In this document: positions 9,247 to 18,930 of the stretch, piece after piece
How positions within the stretch are numbered: the first letter of the stretch is position 1
How the letters are laid out: every line of letters begins with the position of its first letter
Assembly: GCA_023212695.1 (NCBI GenBank)
Contig: JALCCG010000113.1
Span: forward strand, 1 to 63,938
Origin: Sporisorium sorghi
Taxonomy: Eukaryota; Basidiomycota; Ustilaginomycetes; Ustilaginales; Ustilaginaceae
Length of the DNA stretch: 63,938 nt
Direction: 5' to 3'
Position numbers and translations under genes: made by a program
Notes under the pieces: generated by a model
The model's input: only the letters and a program-made list of their open reading frames with translations
Databases searched by the model: none
Told to the model about the DNA's origin: nothing

Positions 9247-12200
9247 TCACGCGTCAACGTCCATCGGTTCCCCTACTGCACTCGCATTCGCAGCCACATC
9301 TTTGTCCGCCTCAACGATGGCCGACGTCGCATCGCCATGCTGCGTGCCCACTGTCGCGCCATTCTTGCCGTTCCCGAGTGAACCGCTGTCGCTTTGCTGC
9401 CCTGCCAAGCTGCCTGCCTCGAGCGCGTGAGTAGCAGCAGCACCTTGAGCAGCGTCCTCGCCAATAGCGTATCGACCAACCGACTTTGGACTCTGGTGTC
9501 GAGGGTCTGGCGATGCCGCTCCCGCCGATGTGGGCGAGTGAGCCCCCGAGTGGCCACTCTTGGCTCCTTTGGCTCGCTGAGCTGCCAGCTTGACCAAGCT
9601 TCCCTTGTACGGGATCTGGCCAGCTGCCATCTCCGGAGCCCTGCGTGCTCGACCCGAAGTGCGTCTCTGTTGAGGATCCGTTTGGTCCTGGTTCGAGCTT
9701 ACGTCCTTGGCCGCATTCTTGGCCATTGATGCCTCCTCAACAAAGGCGGCGCCAACACCAGGGACGACGCTGGACACAATCGGCACAGCAGGCAAATCCG
9801 CTGCTGCTGCGGGTGGCGGAACAGAGGAAATCGGCCCATTCGTTGCAAGACCCGTATCAGGAGCTGGTGTCGGGATGACTGCCGTCGCTATCGCCTCCTT
9901 GCTTGGCACCGCCGCATTGCTCACCAGTGTCGTTGGAACCGCTTCTGCTTTGACTTGCTGAACAGGCGAAGCCGGCGCAATCGTGCTAGCGGACTCGATT
10001 CGGATCGGATCGCTGCCGGCAGCAGGTTGGCGAAGTGTAGGCTCGAGGGGCGCTGCATCGACACGCTGGACAGGTGGAATCGGCGCAATCGGCGTATTCG
10101 AATGCGCTGGAGCTCCGTGTCCGGCCTGTGGTGGAGTCGAGGTACGAGGCGGCAGAGTCTTGACATCCTCTGCTGAACGCTGTGGTGGTACGCTTGCTGG
10201 ACTACCATTGAGACTCGGAGGTCGAGCAATGGGGCTTCCGTTCGGACCCAAAGGACGACTTGTCGATGATTTGCCACTGCCCCAGCGAAGATTCTTGCGC
10301 ATCGGCTGTCCAGGAGCACCACGCGGAGGTCCAGCGAGCGGCGAGTTGGATCGAGCCGCTGCTGCAGCAAGGTCAGGGCGAATCATTCCAGGAGGTCGGA
10401 ACAGTGGCGCCGACGGAAGAAGCGGACCTTTCGAGTCCAGACCGCCAGCAGCATCGATCCCACCATTGGACTGCAACACCTTGCTGATGGCCGAGAACAT
10501 GTAAGGCCTCACAGGCGGCTCGCCATCCTCTCGATCGTCGTCCTCCATTTCGCTGTTCTCCTGACTCGTCTCCTTGGACCCGTCGTCCGACGCAGCCAAA
10601 GAGCGAGATCGCGCACTTCGCTCTCGGCCACTTCCTTCGTCCTCTCCATTGGTGGCGTGTGACCTGCCGCGTGGCTTCTTCACCTCTGGTGTACGGCTTC
10701 GACTCGACTCGGAAGCATTCCTCGACCGCTTGGACGGCACTGTCTGAATGAGCACGGTTTGTGGCTCCCTCTGCGCCTGACGTCGGTTTCTCGTGCCTCC
10801 TACGCCCGCTGACCAGAAGAGAGCCAGGTTCGACTCTGACGTGCGCTCAACGCCCGAGGTGGCCAGCCCTGGCATGTTGCCTGCCGATGTCTTTGGCGGC
10901 GGCGCGGACGCTGATGGCGCCGTCTTGGCGGAAAGGGCCGGCGAGGCTACACTAGCCGCCGACGATGGCGTGAGTCGATCCGGCGACGGGCGTGCCTCGG
11001 ATTTGGCACGAATATTGGCGAATGAAGCGTCGTTCATGCTCGACGTCTTGCGGTGCTTGGAAGCTGCTGCTGCAGCAGGGATTGGTCGTGGAGCGGCCGA
11101 TGGCTGCGGCAATTCGTCCTCGACATCAGATGCAGACTCGGCCACCAGGCGGCGCTTCAACTTGGGAACAGCGTGCTCATCTGTGCTTGTCTCGCGGAAG
11201 CTCGAGCGACGCTCTGCAGGCTTGTGAGTGACGTCCTGCGATGAGCGCCTGGCGGTCAGCAAGGTGGGACCAGGATTGACAGGCGCCTTGCGGCGGGCAC
11301 GTCGATCGCCTTCTGCAGCTCCCCAGTACTGAGCCAACACATCTGTCTTTGCATTCTTGCCGAGCATCTTGGGACCTGGCGGTCCGGGACTTGAACTGGA
11401 CGACGAGCGATCCGCTTGGCCGGACTGCGACCGACCAGCAGCGGAAATGGGTCGAGGTCCTGGGTCCTCATCGTCATCGTCGTCCGCTGGCTTGACAGCA
11501 TCGCCTTGCTCGGATTCTGGCTCTGGAGTGAGATCTGAGCCGTCCGAATCGAGGTCGTAGGCGCTCTCCGACTTGGCTGCCGATGCTTTGGCTGGCGCGA
11601 CGGAGCTGCTTGCCTTCTTTGGTGGGGGTGGTGTAGCAAGAGACTGAGCGACGGCCGCTTCATCTTGACGCTCTTGCTTGACGCTCTTTGCTGGACGGGC
11701 TGAAGGTTTGGTAGGTGTTGCGGCACTGTCGCCAGGCGTAGCAGCACTGCCAGCTGCAGCCTTACTGGGCCGCGGCTTCTTCTGTGCCTTTGGGGTGATG
11801 TTGGCTTTCACATCGGTCGGAGTCAAGGAGCGCTCCTTGCCGTTGCGTGCAGGTGATGCAGTGCTTGCAAGGTGGTCCGAGATCATCTCGGAACTGGTTT
11901 TGCGCTTGACGCCGGCTTTCCTCGCCAGAGCGCCTTCGGTCGGCACGCGACCAGGCCAGTCCGCCTTGAAGATCTTGTAGTGACGTTCGCAGCGTGGGCA
12001 TTCGTCTGGCGTCCACCACTTCTCCGGAGCCCAGAAGGTGGCACCGCATGTGAGACATCGACATTTGGGGCCAGCTCCTTCTGCCCATGGATCCGATCGG
12101 TCTTCGGAAGGTCCATGCTCTGCAAGCTTGAGGTCGGCGAGGTAGTCTCGTTTCGACTTTTTGTCCTTGGCTGGGTCGTCTCCGCTCACTGTGGGCAGAG

Positions 12201-13353
12201 ATGGCGTCAAGGATGGCGTTGGCGAGGGTGATGGTAGCGCTGAAGATGCGCCTGCTGGACGACTGGATCGCCGCGACTGTCGCCGCCCATTCGCGTCCTT
12301 CGCTGTGCCGGACGACGACGTATCCTCCATCTTAATCTCGACTCCCTCCGAGTGCTCCAAGGACTCCGCAGGGGGTGGCACGGATGGATCGGAAAAGGCG
12401 CCTGTGCCGCGAGACTCGCAAGTGGCGCACATGCACTCGGAGTTGCCCCACTCGAAGTAGTTTTCGCCGTAGAAGGTGGTGATTTCCTCATTTCGATGGA
12501 TGGGTCGGATCACCTTGAAGACCATGGTGGCGCCCATGCGGTAGAACTCGGTGTTCGGGTTGCAGTCGTGGTTGACGAACCTCGCGGGTCCTAGCAGCAG
12601 CTGACTGCATCCCTTTCGAGCAGAACGGATGACAGAAAAGTCGCGCCCGGGACCAAGGACGCCCTTGTATTCGGCATCTTTGCGTTTCTCGCGCGAGGCG
12701 GTTGCTTCCTCGCGCAGCGCATCGTCTTCGCTCTTGGTGAGGTCCTTGAGGCCACCCTTGCAGAAGTTGATGAGCTCGCCGGGTTTGAAGGTGCGCATGG
12801 CCAAGACGCACAGGTCGGCTTTTTCGGAAGCGGCGGGTGCTGCACCGATGCTGGTGGCAGCACGGTCGAGCGACGATCTCCCCTTGGCACGACCTTTTCC
12901 CCTCTCTTCGGCTGAGTCCTTTCCTGGAGAGGCAGGCGCATCTTCTAGCTTGACCGCGGACGTGGACGCCTCTGCGTCTGCGCCGGGTGCTCTGCCAGCC
13001 TTTTGCATCATGACGCGCTTGTAGCGTGTAGTGAGAGCATACTCGACGCCGCTCTCGGGTAGGTAGCTTTCGAGATAGCGTCGTGCATGGGCGTGAAAGC
13101 TGGCTATTTGTCGTTGTGTCTTGTTGTTGAGGTATTTTTGAATGTTGCCGAGTTTGCTGAGATCTTCAATGGCGGCGGTGATGTCTTTCTCCACCACGAC
13201 GCGCTTCCTGACGATGAGGCTGACGGCGTTGCGATCGAAGCGATGCCCTCGGTAATTCGGATTCATCTTGTGCGTGGAGATGGCAGGCTCGAACTCGAGG
13301 TTGTCGAGCAAGACATCCGAGAGGATGTCATCGTCTGCGGAGAGGTCCTCCAT
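9247..13353 (-). CDS. SET9: SET9 / Suv4-20-type histone H4 lysine-20 methyltransferase
   Basis: The ATG at 13353 gives 1368 aa. The N-terminus (MEDLSADDDILSDVLLDNLE and the NPNYRG region) is the conserved Suv4-20/SET9 lead-in. The SET core shows RFVNHDCNPNTEFY, with N261-H262-D263-C264 as the cofactor-binding NHxC motif, then ITTFYGENYFEWG at about 290-303 and a post-SET pair CMCATC. A second Cys-rich module follows at about 429-468 (CRCLTCGATFW and CPRCERHYKIF), as expected for fungal SET9. The family methylates H4K20 and, in fission yeast, recruits the checkpoint factor Crb2. The following 900 residues are Ser/Pro/Ala-rich and disordered, so the protein is about three times the length of the fission yeast enzyme. 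The N-terminal SET region is interrupted by a low-complexity insert around residues 130-185. No intron is needed. Confidence 0.92.
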   Translation of the reverse strand: MEDLSADDDILSDVLLDNLEFEPAISTHKMNPNYRGHRFDRNAVSLIVRKRVVVEKDITAAIEDLSKLGNIQKYLNNKTQRQIASFHAHARRYLESYLPESGVEYALTTRYKRVMMQKAGRAPGADAEASTSAVKLEDAPASPGKDSAEERGKGRAKGRSSLDRAATSIGAAPAASEKADLCVLAMRTFKPGELINFCKGGLKDLTKSEDDALREEATASREKRKDAEYKGVLGPGRDFSVIRSARKGCSQLLLGPARFVNHDCNPNTEFYRMGATMVFKVIRPIHRNEEITTFYGENYFEWGNSECMCATCESRGTGAFSDPSVPPPAESLEHSEGVEIKMEDTSSSGTAKDANGRRQSRRSSRPAGASSALPSPSPTPSLTPSLPTVSGDDPAKDKKSKRDYLADLKLAEHGPSEDRSDPWAEGAGPKCRCLTCGATFWAPEKWWTPDECPRCERHYKIFKADWPGRVPTEGALARKAGVKRKTSSEMISDHLASTASPARNGKERSLTPTDVKANITPKAQKKPRPSKAAAGSAATPGDSAATPTKPSARPAKSVKQERQDEAAVAQSLATPPPPKKASSSVAPAKASAAKSESAYDLDSDGSDLTPEPESEQGDAVKPADDDDDEDPGPRPISAAGRSQSGQADRSSSSSSPGPPGPKMLGKNAKTDVLAQYWGAAEGDRRARRKAPVNPGPTLLTARRSSQDVTHKPAERRSSFRETSTDEHAVPKLKRRLVAESASDVEDELPQPSAAPRPIPAAAAASKHRKTSSMNDASFANIRAKSEARPSPDRLTPSSAASVASPALSAKTAPSASAPPPKTSAGNMPGLATSGVERTSESNLALFWSAGVGGTRNRRQAQREPQTVLIQTVPSKRSRNASESSRSRTPEVKKPRGRSHATNGEDEGSGRERSARSRSLAASDDGSKETSQENSEMEDDDREDGEPPVRPYMFSAISKVLQSNGGIDAAGGLDSKGPLLPSAPLFRPPGMIRPDLAAAAARSNSPLAGPPRGAPGQPMRKNLRWGSGKSSTSRPLGPNGSPIARPPSLNGSPASVPPQRSAEDVKTLPPRTSTPPQAGHGAPAHSNTPIAPIPPVQRVDAAPLEPTLRQPAAGSDPIRIESASTIAPASPVQQVKAEAVPTTLVSNAAVPSKEAIATAVIPTPAPDTGLATNGPISSVPPPAAAADLPAVPIVSSVVPGVGAAFVEEASMAKNAAKDVSSNQDQTDPQQRRTSGRARRAPEMAAGQIPYKGSLVKLAAQRAKGAKSGHSGAHSPTSAGAASPDPRHQSPKSVGRYAIGEDAAQGAAATHALEAGSLAGQQSDSGSLGNGKNGATVGTQHGDATSAIVEADKDVAANASAVGEPMDVDA

Positions 13354-14549
13354 GGTGATTATTAGCGCAGCGGCAGCCAAGCCGCGCCGGGCTGTCGCGC
13401 TTGCCGAGCGTGTGAGCGAGCTGTCGCTTCAGTCGAGATAGCCTGGTGATGCGATGCGAGAGCGAGACTGAGGGAGAAGAGGCGGACGAGCGTGACGGTG
13501 GCAAGGCATGAAGAGCGTCGGCGCTGTGTGTGGAGACAAGGGGTGCGGTGGCGAGGTAGAAAAGCGAAACGGGTCGCAGGGCCAACAACGAGCGACACAC
13601 GCAACGGCGACCGCGATAGCGCAGCACGAGTGTGTCCGAGTACGTCGAGACGAGCGCAGCGACGCTACGTGTCGGCTCGAAGCGAATGCTGGTTGCTGCG
13701 TGCGTGCGTGGTCCGAAGTGGTCCGATCGAACGCCACGTCATGCAGCTTGGCGCTGCGACGAAGGGGTGGCAAGAGGGGTAATCGAGCCGTGACAAGGGA
13801 GTAAAGCTCAGGACGAGCGGGTATTGACCAGGCTTGCGCAACGACAGCGATCAAGCGTCCAGACGAAGCGTGCTCGAGATGCGGCGGTGAGCGCTTACGA
13901 CACCGAGAGAGTTGGGGCAGCGTGGATGGAAGGAGGAGCTGCGTGATTGCCTGGCAAAGCAATGGAGCCGTCTTGCGCTCAACGCCCTTTCAGCGGAACA
14001 TGCAAAAGGGCGATGGTGGAGCGGAGTGTAGCCTTGAGGATGGGAGCGGAAGCGAGAGGAGCTCTAGAAAGCAAGGTTCGAGGGACCGATGGCGTTTATA
14101 AAGGGCGGCCGGTTTGACGCTGGAAATCGGACAAAAAGCAAGCCAAACGGATGAATGAAGAAGCAGAGTCAGAAGCGAAAGTGCGAGCAAGAGGTGTACC
14201 GCCCGCCCGCGCCTTGTCTCGAGTTCAGCCGCCGCAACGGAATGGGGAATTCAGAGATTGACTGAGCGCGAATTGGCTGAGACCTCGCAGCTGCAGCATA
14301 AGGAAGTGATGCGCGGCGAGGATGTGACTGATTGACTGAAGAAGTGAATTCTTACGCGTGATGCAGCTTTCTGCAGCACGATCCCACGACGATCTGGAAT
14401 CCAAATCCGAGTCGATTCGAGTCGAATTCATCACGAGCAAAAGGGACACGGAGAAGCGCCTTCCTTAGGGAAAGAGCGAAGGAGGGAGAGAGAGCACAAT
14501 CATTTAGCGAATCTTGAACCCAAAACTGCGAACGAACGACACGCTCGGA

Positions 14550-14567
14550 CAGCAGCAGCAGCAGCAG
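14550..14567. repeat. (CAG)6 microsatellite
   Basis: Six perfect CAG units in the SET9 upstream region, outside any supported coding frame. Confidence 0.85.
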
Positions 14568-15398
14568 CAAGCAGCGGCTCTTTTTTTGCGATCCCAATTT
14601 CTTGTAATTTTCGAGTGTCCTCGACGCTGCTGATGAAGGCTACAGACAGCGTCGGCTTCTTCCGCATTTCTGTGCATCGGATCAGGTCCGTAAGAGAGAG
14701 AGAGGGCCGACAAGGCGCTGGTCAAGTTACGATCGCGGAAGTGTAAAGTGCTGAGCAACTACGACTTGAAGACGAAGGAGAAGAAGAAGAGCACGGATCA
14801 GTTGGCTCTCGCGACTGTTGTAGGCCGGTGGACCGGAACGCTTCGAGACGCCCCGCCGATCGAGGCCGAGAATGTTGACACCGTCTTCTTGTCAAGTGAG
14901 CCACGTTCATCGTCCTCTCTTTGCGGCTGGCTCTCACAGCAGCACTTGTTCTCATGCGATGGTGCGACTCTTGGCTACGCCCGACGCACCACCTCGAGAC
15001 TCGCTGAGGCCATCCCTCTGATTTTGAATGCAAGTGAAGCCTGGAATGCAAACCATGCAGCTGTGCATCGATGCGTCAGCTGTCGGAGGTGGGCCGCTGC
15101 ACTTTCAACCCACAAACTTTGGCGTGCTTGCCTTGCTGTGAGCAGCGCTTCTTGACCACGCCGATCCCGATGAGTAGCAGGAGCTGTGTAATCGCGAGAG
15201 CGACATGCTGAACAAACAGCGATGTGCTGCTGTACAATGACGACCTGTATTACGATTGGCAGGCAAGACCCTTGCCTTTGGTGTTGTACCGGCCGGGCAC
15301 CATCCATAGGATTCGCGCGAGCGCAAGAGCACTGGTCCGTGCTCGGTCGGGTGTTTGCCGTTCGAGGCGAGAGACCCTGAATTGATTGTGACGAGCCC

Positions 15399-15421
15399 AA
15401 AAAAAAAAAAAAAAAAAAAAA
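15399..15421. repeat. poly(A) tract, 23 nt
   Basis: A run of 23 A followed by a purine-rich GAAAAGGAAAGGAAAG stretch, about 800 nt upstream of the gene at 16236. Confidence 0.9.
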
Positions 15422-16149
15422 GAAAAGGAAAGGAAAGCTGAAAAAAGGGGTCACGAAAATCCATTCAAGCTTTTGAGTTGATCAGGAGCGCAAAGGACAA
15501 AGGGCAGCCGACTGAAAGAGCTTGAGCCTGCCCCGCCTCAAGCTTAACGAGCTCAGTCTCCTGAAAGCCACCTGATTCCGAGGCTGCTGCGCCTCACACA
15601 GCACCATTCAGAGCACGAACAGAGGCGGCCTTGGTGGGACATCAAGCGATCAAAGGCCAGTGAGCAGCAGCACGCCAAGGCTGAGTCTGTGGCTGATTTC
15701 CGTGTCGGTGTGGGGTCATTTGCTGAATTGAGCTGGGACAATGTGCAGGCGGCTTTCTGCAACCCACATCCATTCAGATTCATGTGACTGTTGCCTCACC
15801 GGCACAGCATTCCTCACATTTCGAAGGACCCTTTTTGGCAGTCGACGTCTGTCTGTGTTTGCACTCTTTCTCTCACACACACCACAACCTGTCAATCTCC
15901 GCGACTCTCCGCACTCTACCGCGAAATTTTATACGTCGTCGTCGCCATCAAGAAATCCTCCTCACCTCCAGTGGTGACTTGCTCAGACCAATATCTGCAT
16001 TCGCTCGCAAGCTATCGCATATCGCACTGTCCGCTTTTTAACTCAGCTTTCAACCTTTCCCTACGTCGCTTTCGAGCATCTGCCCAGGTCTTCAACCAAG
16101 CAGCTCTCGTGGAGGTATCTCGAACTTTGCTCGCCCCCGTCTTCGGAAC

Positions 16150-16239
16150 ATGCCGCTGGACAAGAGATTGGTCGACACCTCCCCTACCATCCTACATTGT
16201 TGGCCAACCCCTCCTCATCTCAAGACACTCGCCGCATGA
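16150..16239 (+). promoter_or_regulatory. upstream ORF overlapping the main start codon as ATGA
   Basis: An ATG at 16150 opens a 29-codon frame beginning MPLDKRLVDTSP and ending at TGA 16237-16239. That stop overlaps the ATG at 16236 of the downstream gene in a different frame, as ATGA. If the leader is transcribed, ribosomes would meet this ATG first, so it could lower translation or couple it to reinitiation. An unseen intron that removes it is the alternative. Confidence 0.5.
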
Positions 16240-17381
16240 ACCGACTTCTCCTCCCGACTGGCTCTAAGCAGCCCCTGAGAGGCGATACCTCGCTTTCCGT
16301 CTCCTCACCACCTTCCCTGGTCAAACCAGAGAGTCCCGGCTTTCCCGCCCATTCGAGCCATGTCAAGACCGAGGTCCCGTCTCCGACCCTAACGTCGCCA
16401 TCATCGTATGGATTTGGCAGCAACCCCGGTAAATCGTCTGGACTGCACCCAAGAGGATCGACAGCCACTAGGAATGGAGGGAATGGCACTCGTGGTGGTC
16501 CATCGTCGTCATCCAACGGCTCGGCTGCTGCTGCGGCGTCGCTCGCTTTCATCCCCCGAACGTCGCGCAACTCTGCTGCGGTGCAGAAACCAATCCACCT
16601 CTGCTCCGAGTTCGAGCTCGAGCAGCGGCTCGATCGCAACGAACGCATCCTCTCGACCCTAGAAGCCACGCAGACTCCCACCAAGGAACGACTTCGCTCC
16701 GAGACGGAAGCCATCCGCGATGCAATCCTCTCCCTCCGTGCGATGCGCGATGTCAACCAAGGCATCTCGTCGGTACAGCTGCAGGACCCTACCAACGAGG
16801 CCGAGCTTGAGTCCGCTCTGCTCGGATTGTCGGTCAAAGAGGGCTCTAACCTGGGCACCAGCCCACCCTTGGACGCCTTTGGCTGGTCGCGTGATACGGT
16901 CGCCGTCAAGAAGAAGCTGGCGCAGTCGTCCGGCGCATTTCTACCAGGCCGCAAAGTGCAAGCCATGGGCTACGAGCAATCTCTGGCCATCCAGTCCGCC
17001 GCGCTGCTTGCCGAGCGCGAACGCGAGCGCATGAAAAGCCCAGCAGTGGCGCGAGAGAAGCCTTCGTTGGGCGTGCCGAGCGGCGCAGCCCACAAGCTCG
17101 GACGCAAGTCGATCTCGTCGTGCTCTGGCTCGATGCGCAAGCACTCGGTCTCGCAATCGGTCTCGCCGCCTAAAGCGATACGCGCAGGCGGTCCATTCGC
17201 GCGCAATATCGATCAAGGTCCAGAACACGACGCAGCTTTGGAAGGAGGCGACAGCGACCAGGACGACGCCGGCTACTACGGCATGCCTGAAGAGGAGGAG
17301 GACGAGGAGGATCCGCATCCGGGCCCGCGCCACGAGGACGAGGGCTTCAGCTTTGGTCGCCTTGATGAAGATGATCCGTAG
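16236..17381 (+). CDS. unknown Ser-rich protein with a short helical core and acidic C-terminus
   Basis: The ATG at 16236 gives 381 aa; no in-frame ATG lies upstream. I do not recognise the family. Residues 1-125 are Ser/Pro/Gly-rich and disordered. A helical segment at about 133-190 (SEFELEQRLDRNERILSTLE, then a Glu/Arg-rich stretch through RAMRDVNQGI) looks structured and is the likeliest conserved core. A second ordered-looking piece is AFGWSRDTVAVKKKLAQ. Ser/Arg/Lys-rich sequence follows, and the last 60 residues are strongly acidic (EEEEDEEDPHPG). No signal peptide or membrane segment is visible. It is convergent with the MIX17-type gene. The short upstream ORF that overlaps its start codon suggests possible translational control. 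Confidence 0.7.
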   Translation: MNRLLLPTGSKQPLRGDTSLSVSSPPSLVKPESPGFPAHSSHVKTEVPSPTLTSPSSYGFGSNPGKSSGLHPRGSTATRNGGNGTRGGPSSSSNGSAAAAASLAFIPRTSRNSAAVQKPIHLCSEFELEQRLDRNERILSTLEATQTPTKERLRSETEAIRDAILSLRAMRDVNQGISSVQLQDPTNEAELESALLGLSVKEGSNLGTSPPLDAFGWSRDTVAVKKKLAQSSGAFLPGRKVQAMGYEQSLAIQSAALLAERERERMKSPAVAREKPSLGVPSGAAHKLGRKSISSCSGSMRKHSVSQSVSPPKAIRAGGPFARNIDQGPEHDAALEGGDSDQDDAGYYGMPEEEEDEEDPHPGPRHEDEGFSFGRLDEDDP

Positions 17382-17750
17382 ATTAGGCGATTAATCCTCT
17401 AGAGGAGTCTGCGTTTCACCCACTCTTTGCTTCATACACGTCGTTTGCTTGTCCAGCACTCTCGCAATCGCCGCTACTCGATTCGCCTTGCATCGCCGTC
17501 TTTGTCCGCCGTCGTGACCAGCCCTTCATCGCATCTCGCACAGCATCGCTCGTCGCAAATATACACATCTCATGCCACCCCTGTACACGTACTGTATTGG
17601 CTGCCTCGTGCCTCTCAGAAATCGCATCTCTTCTCTCACATACTGCTCTCACAAACGGCAGTGTAGGCTGCCTAGGGAGATCCGTTGTGAATGGTGACTT
17701 GAGTTGAGTTCAATCTAGAAGATGTGCTGGAGAAATCTTTAGTGAGAGAC
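17382..17750. other. convergent 3' intergenic region
   Basis: These 369 nt lie between two stop codons. No gene seen; 3' UTRs expected. Confidence 0.55.
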
Positions 17751-18299
17751 CTAGTAAGGGCGGGCAGCGGCCTGGCAAGCCTTGAGCTGCTCGAGGTAGT
17801 ACGAGCACGAGTTCATGTCGTTTGCTGTTTGATCGGGCGTAATCCAAGACAACAAAGGGGTCAGTCAGCTGTACATTCTCTTCAAAGCCATGGGCTTTCT
17901 GGTGGGATACTCACTGCTCTCGAGACACTTGATGAAGTCCTTGCTCTGCTGCTCGCAGCTGACGCCGATGTTCTGCTGCTGCTGCGGGTAAGCGCCCTGG
18001 TTGTAGGCCTGCGGGGCAGGCTGCTGGGCCTGCTCGGCGGGCGCCGAGCTGCTGCCGCCGAAGAGCATGTTCGAGAGGCCGTGGCCGACGGTGGATCCGA
18101 CAGCGACACCGGCAGCCGTAGAAGCCATCTGGCCGAACAGGCCGGGGCCCTGCGACTGCTGCGCCATGGCGGGCGGGTGCTGCTGCGCGTACGTCGGCTG
18201 CTGGTGGTGCTGCTGAGGCGGCGCGGCCATGGTGTGTGCGCCACGCGAGCCCGAAGGCGCAGCGCGCGAAGGTCCGGAGGATCGGCTTGAGCGAGGCAT
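17751..18299 (-). CDS. MIX17: MIX17/CHCHD2-CHCHD10-type twin CX9C mitochondrial protein
   Basis: Two exons, 17915-18299 and 17751-17824, are joined across a 90-nt intron (donor GTGAGT, acceptor AACAG, phase 1), giving 152 aa. The C-terminal CHCH fold is complete only after splicing: CEQQSKDFIKC in exon 1 and CSYYLEQLKAC in exon 2, each C-x9-C. The middle is Gln/Pro-rich, with a glycine-zipper-like hydrophobic stretch (GLFGQMASTAAGVAVGSTVG) typical of CHCHD2/CHCHD10/Mix17. The Arg/Ser-rich N-terminus could act as a presequence. These proteins enter the mitochondrial intermembrane space through the Mia40 disulfide relay. Retaining the intron would replace the second CX9C with SEYPTRKPMALKRMYS and a stop, so splicing decides whether a foldable protein is made. 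It is divergent from RPT3. Confidence 0.88.
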
Positions 18300-18930
18300 G
18301 TTGGTTGTGAGAGTGTGATGAGATGTGAGTGATGTTATGGAGAGGAGGAAAGAGAAAGAGGACAAGATGTGTGACAGCTTTCTCTTCCGAACGTTTCTTT
18401 CGGTGGCTACGGAAAAGCTGCTCAACGTTGTCAGCTCCAGCTCAGAACGTGCGGCCCAATCGGACTGAGCCCAATTTCTAGAAGACCCTTTTCGAGAAAA
18501 TATCGGGCTAGAAACCCGATCTGACCGATTTTCGAGTTTAGAGCGCGCCTCGATCACAGGCAGCTCAGCAGCAGCAGCAGCAGCAGCAGCCGCCGCGAGC
18601 GCCTTGTCCGTGCTTTCGCCCAGTGTTGCTCCACTTACTTGCGCGTCTCTGCTTGAATTCTCACGCTTTTGGCCACGCTCTTGTACCTCACCATCTCCAT
18701 TTCTTCCGCAACTATTGCTCACTTTACTCGACACCACGCCAGTTTGCAACACCACTGCAAAGCACGCTGGAGCATTCGCATTCGAGGAACAGTCTCGTTT
18801 TCTGACCAAGTTTTCGCTGGCAAACCGTCATACGAGCAGCTAACATTTACACCGAGCTGATAGCGGAGCGTCCACACATCCTCCAACAACACAGCAGAAC
18901 AGCGCTCGTAAGCGGCATCACTTCTACAAC
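18300..18930. promoter_or_regulatory. divergent MIX17 / RPT3 promoter region
   Basis: A 631-nt region between two start codons with a (CAG)8 run at 18566-18589. No proteasome control element (GGTGGCAAA) is present; the nearest is a one-mismatch GCTGGCAAA about 110 nt before RPT3. Confidence 0.55.
18566..18589. repeat. (CAG)8 microsatellite
   Basis: Eight perfect CAG units in the MIX17/RPT3 promoter region, outside the coding sequence of both genes. Confidence 0.9.

Larger units (their letters stand above)
13354..16235. other. long divergent intergenic region between SET9 and the unknown protein at 16236
   Basis: About 2.9 kb without a supported gene. It contains a (CAG)6 run at 14550-14567, a 23-nt A tract at 15399-15421, and a CT/CA-rich leader before 16236. 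Open frames on both strands (for example 13429-13962 minus, 14748-15155 plus and 14975-15454 minus) overlap one another and show no domain, so I do not call them. The region should hold both promoters and possibly a long leader or non-coding transcript. Confidence 0.5.

Noticed and set aside
18810..18825. Possible proteasome control element upstream of RPT3
   Set aside because: GCTGGCAAA differs from GGTGGCAAA by one base and is a single copy; the Rpn4 system is not established in smuts.
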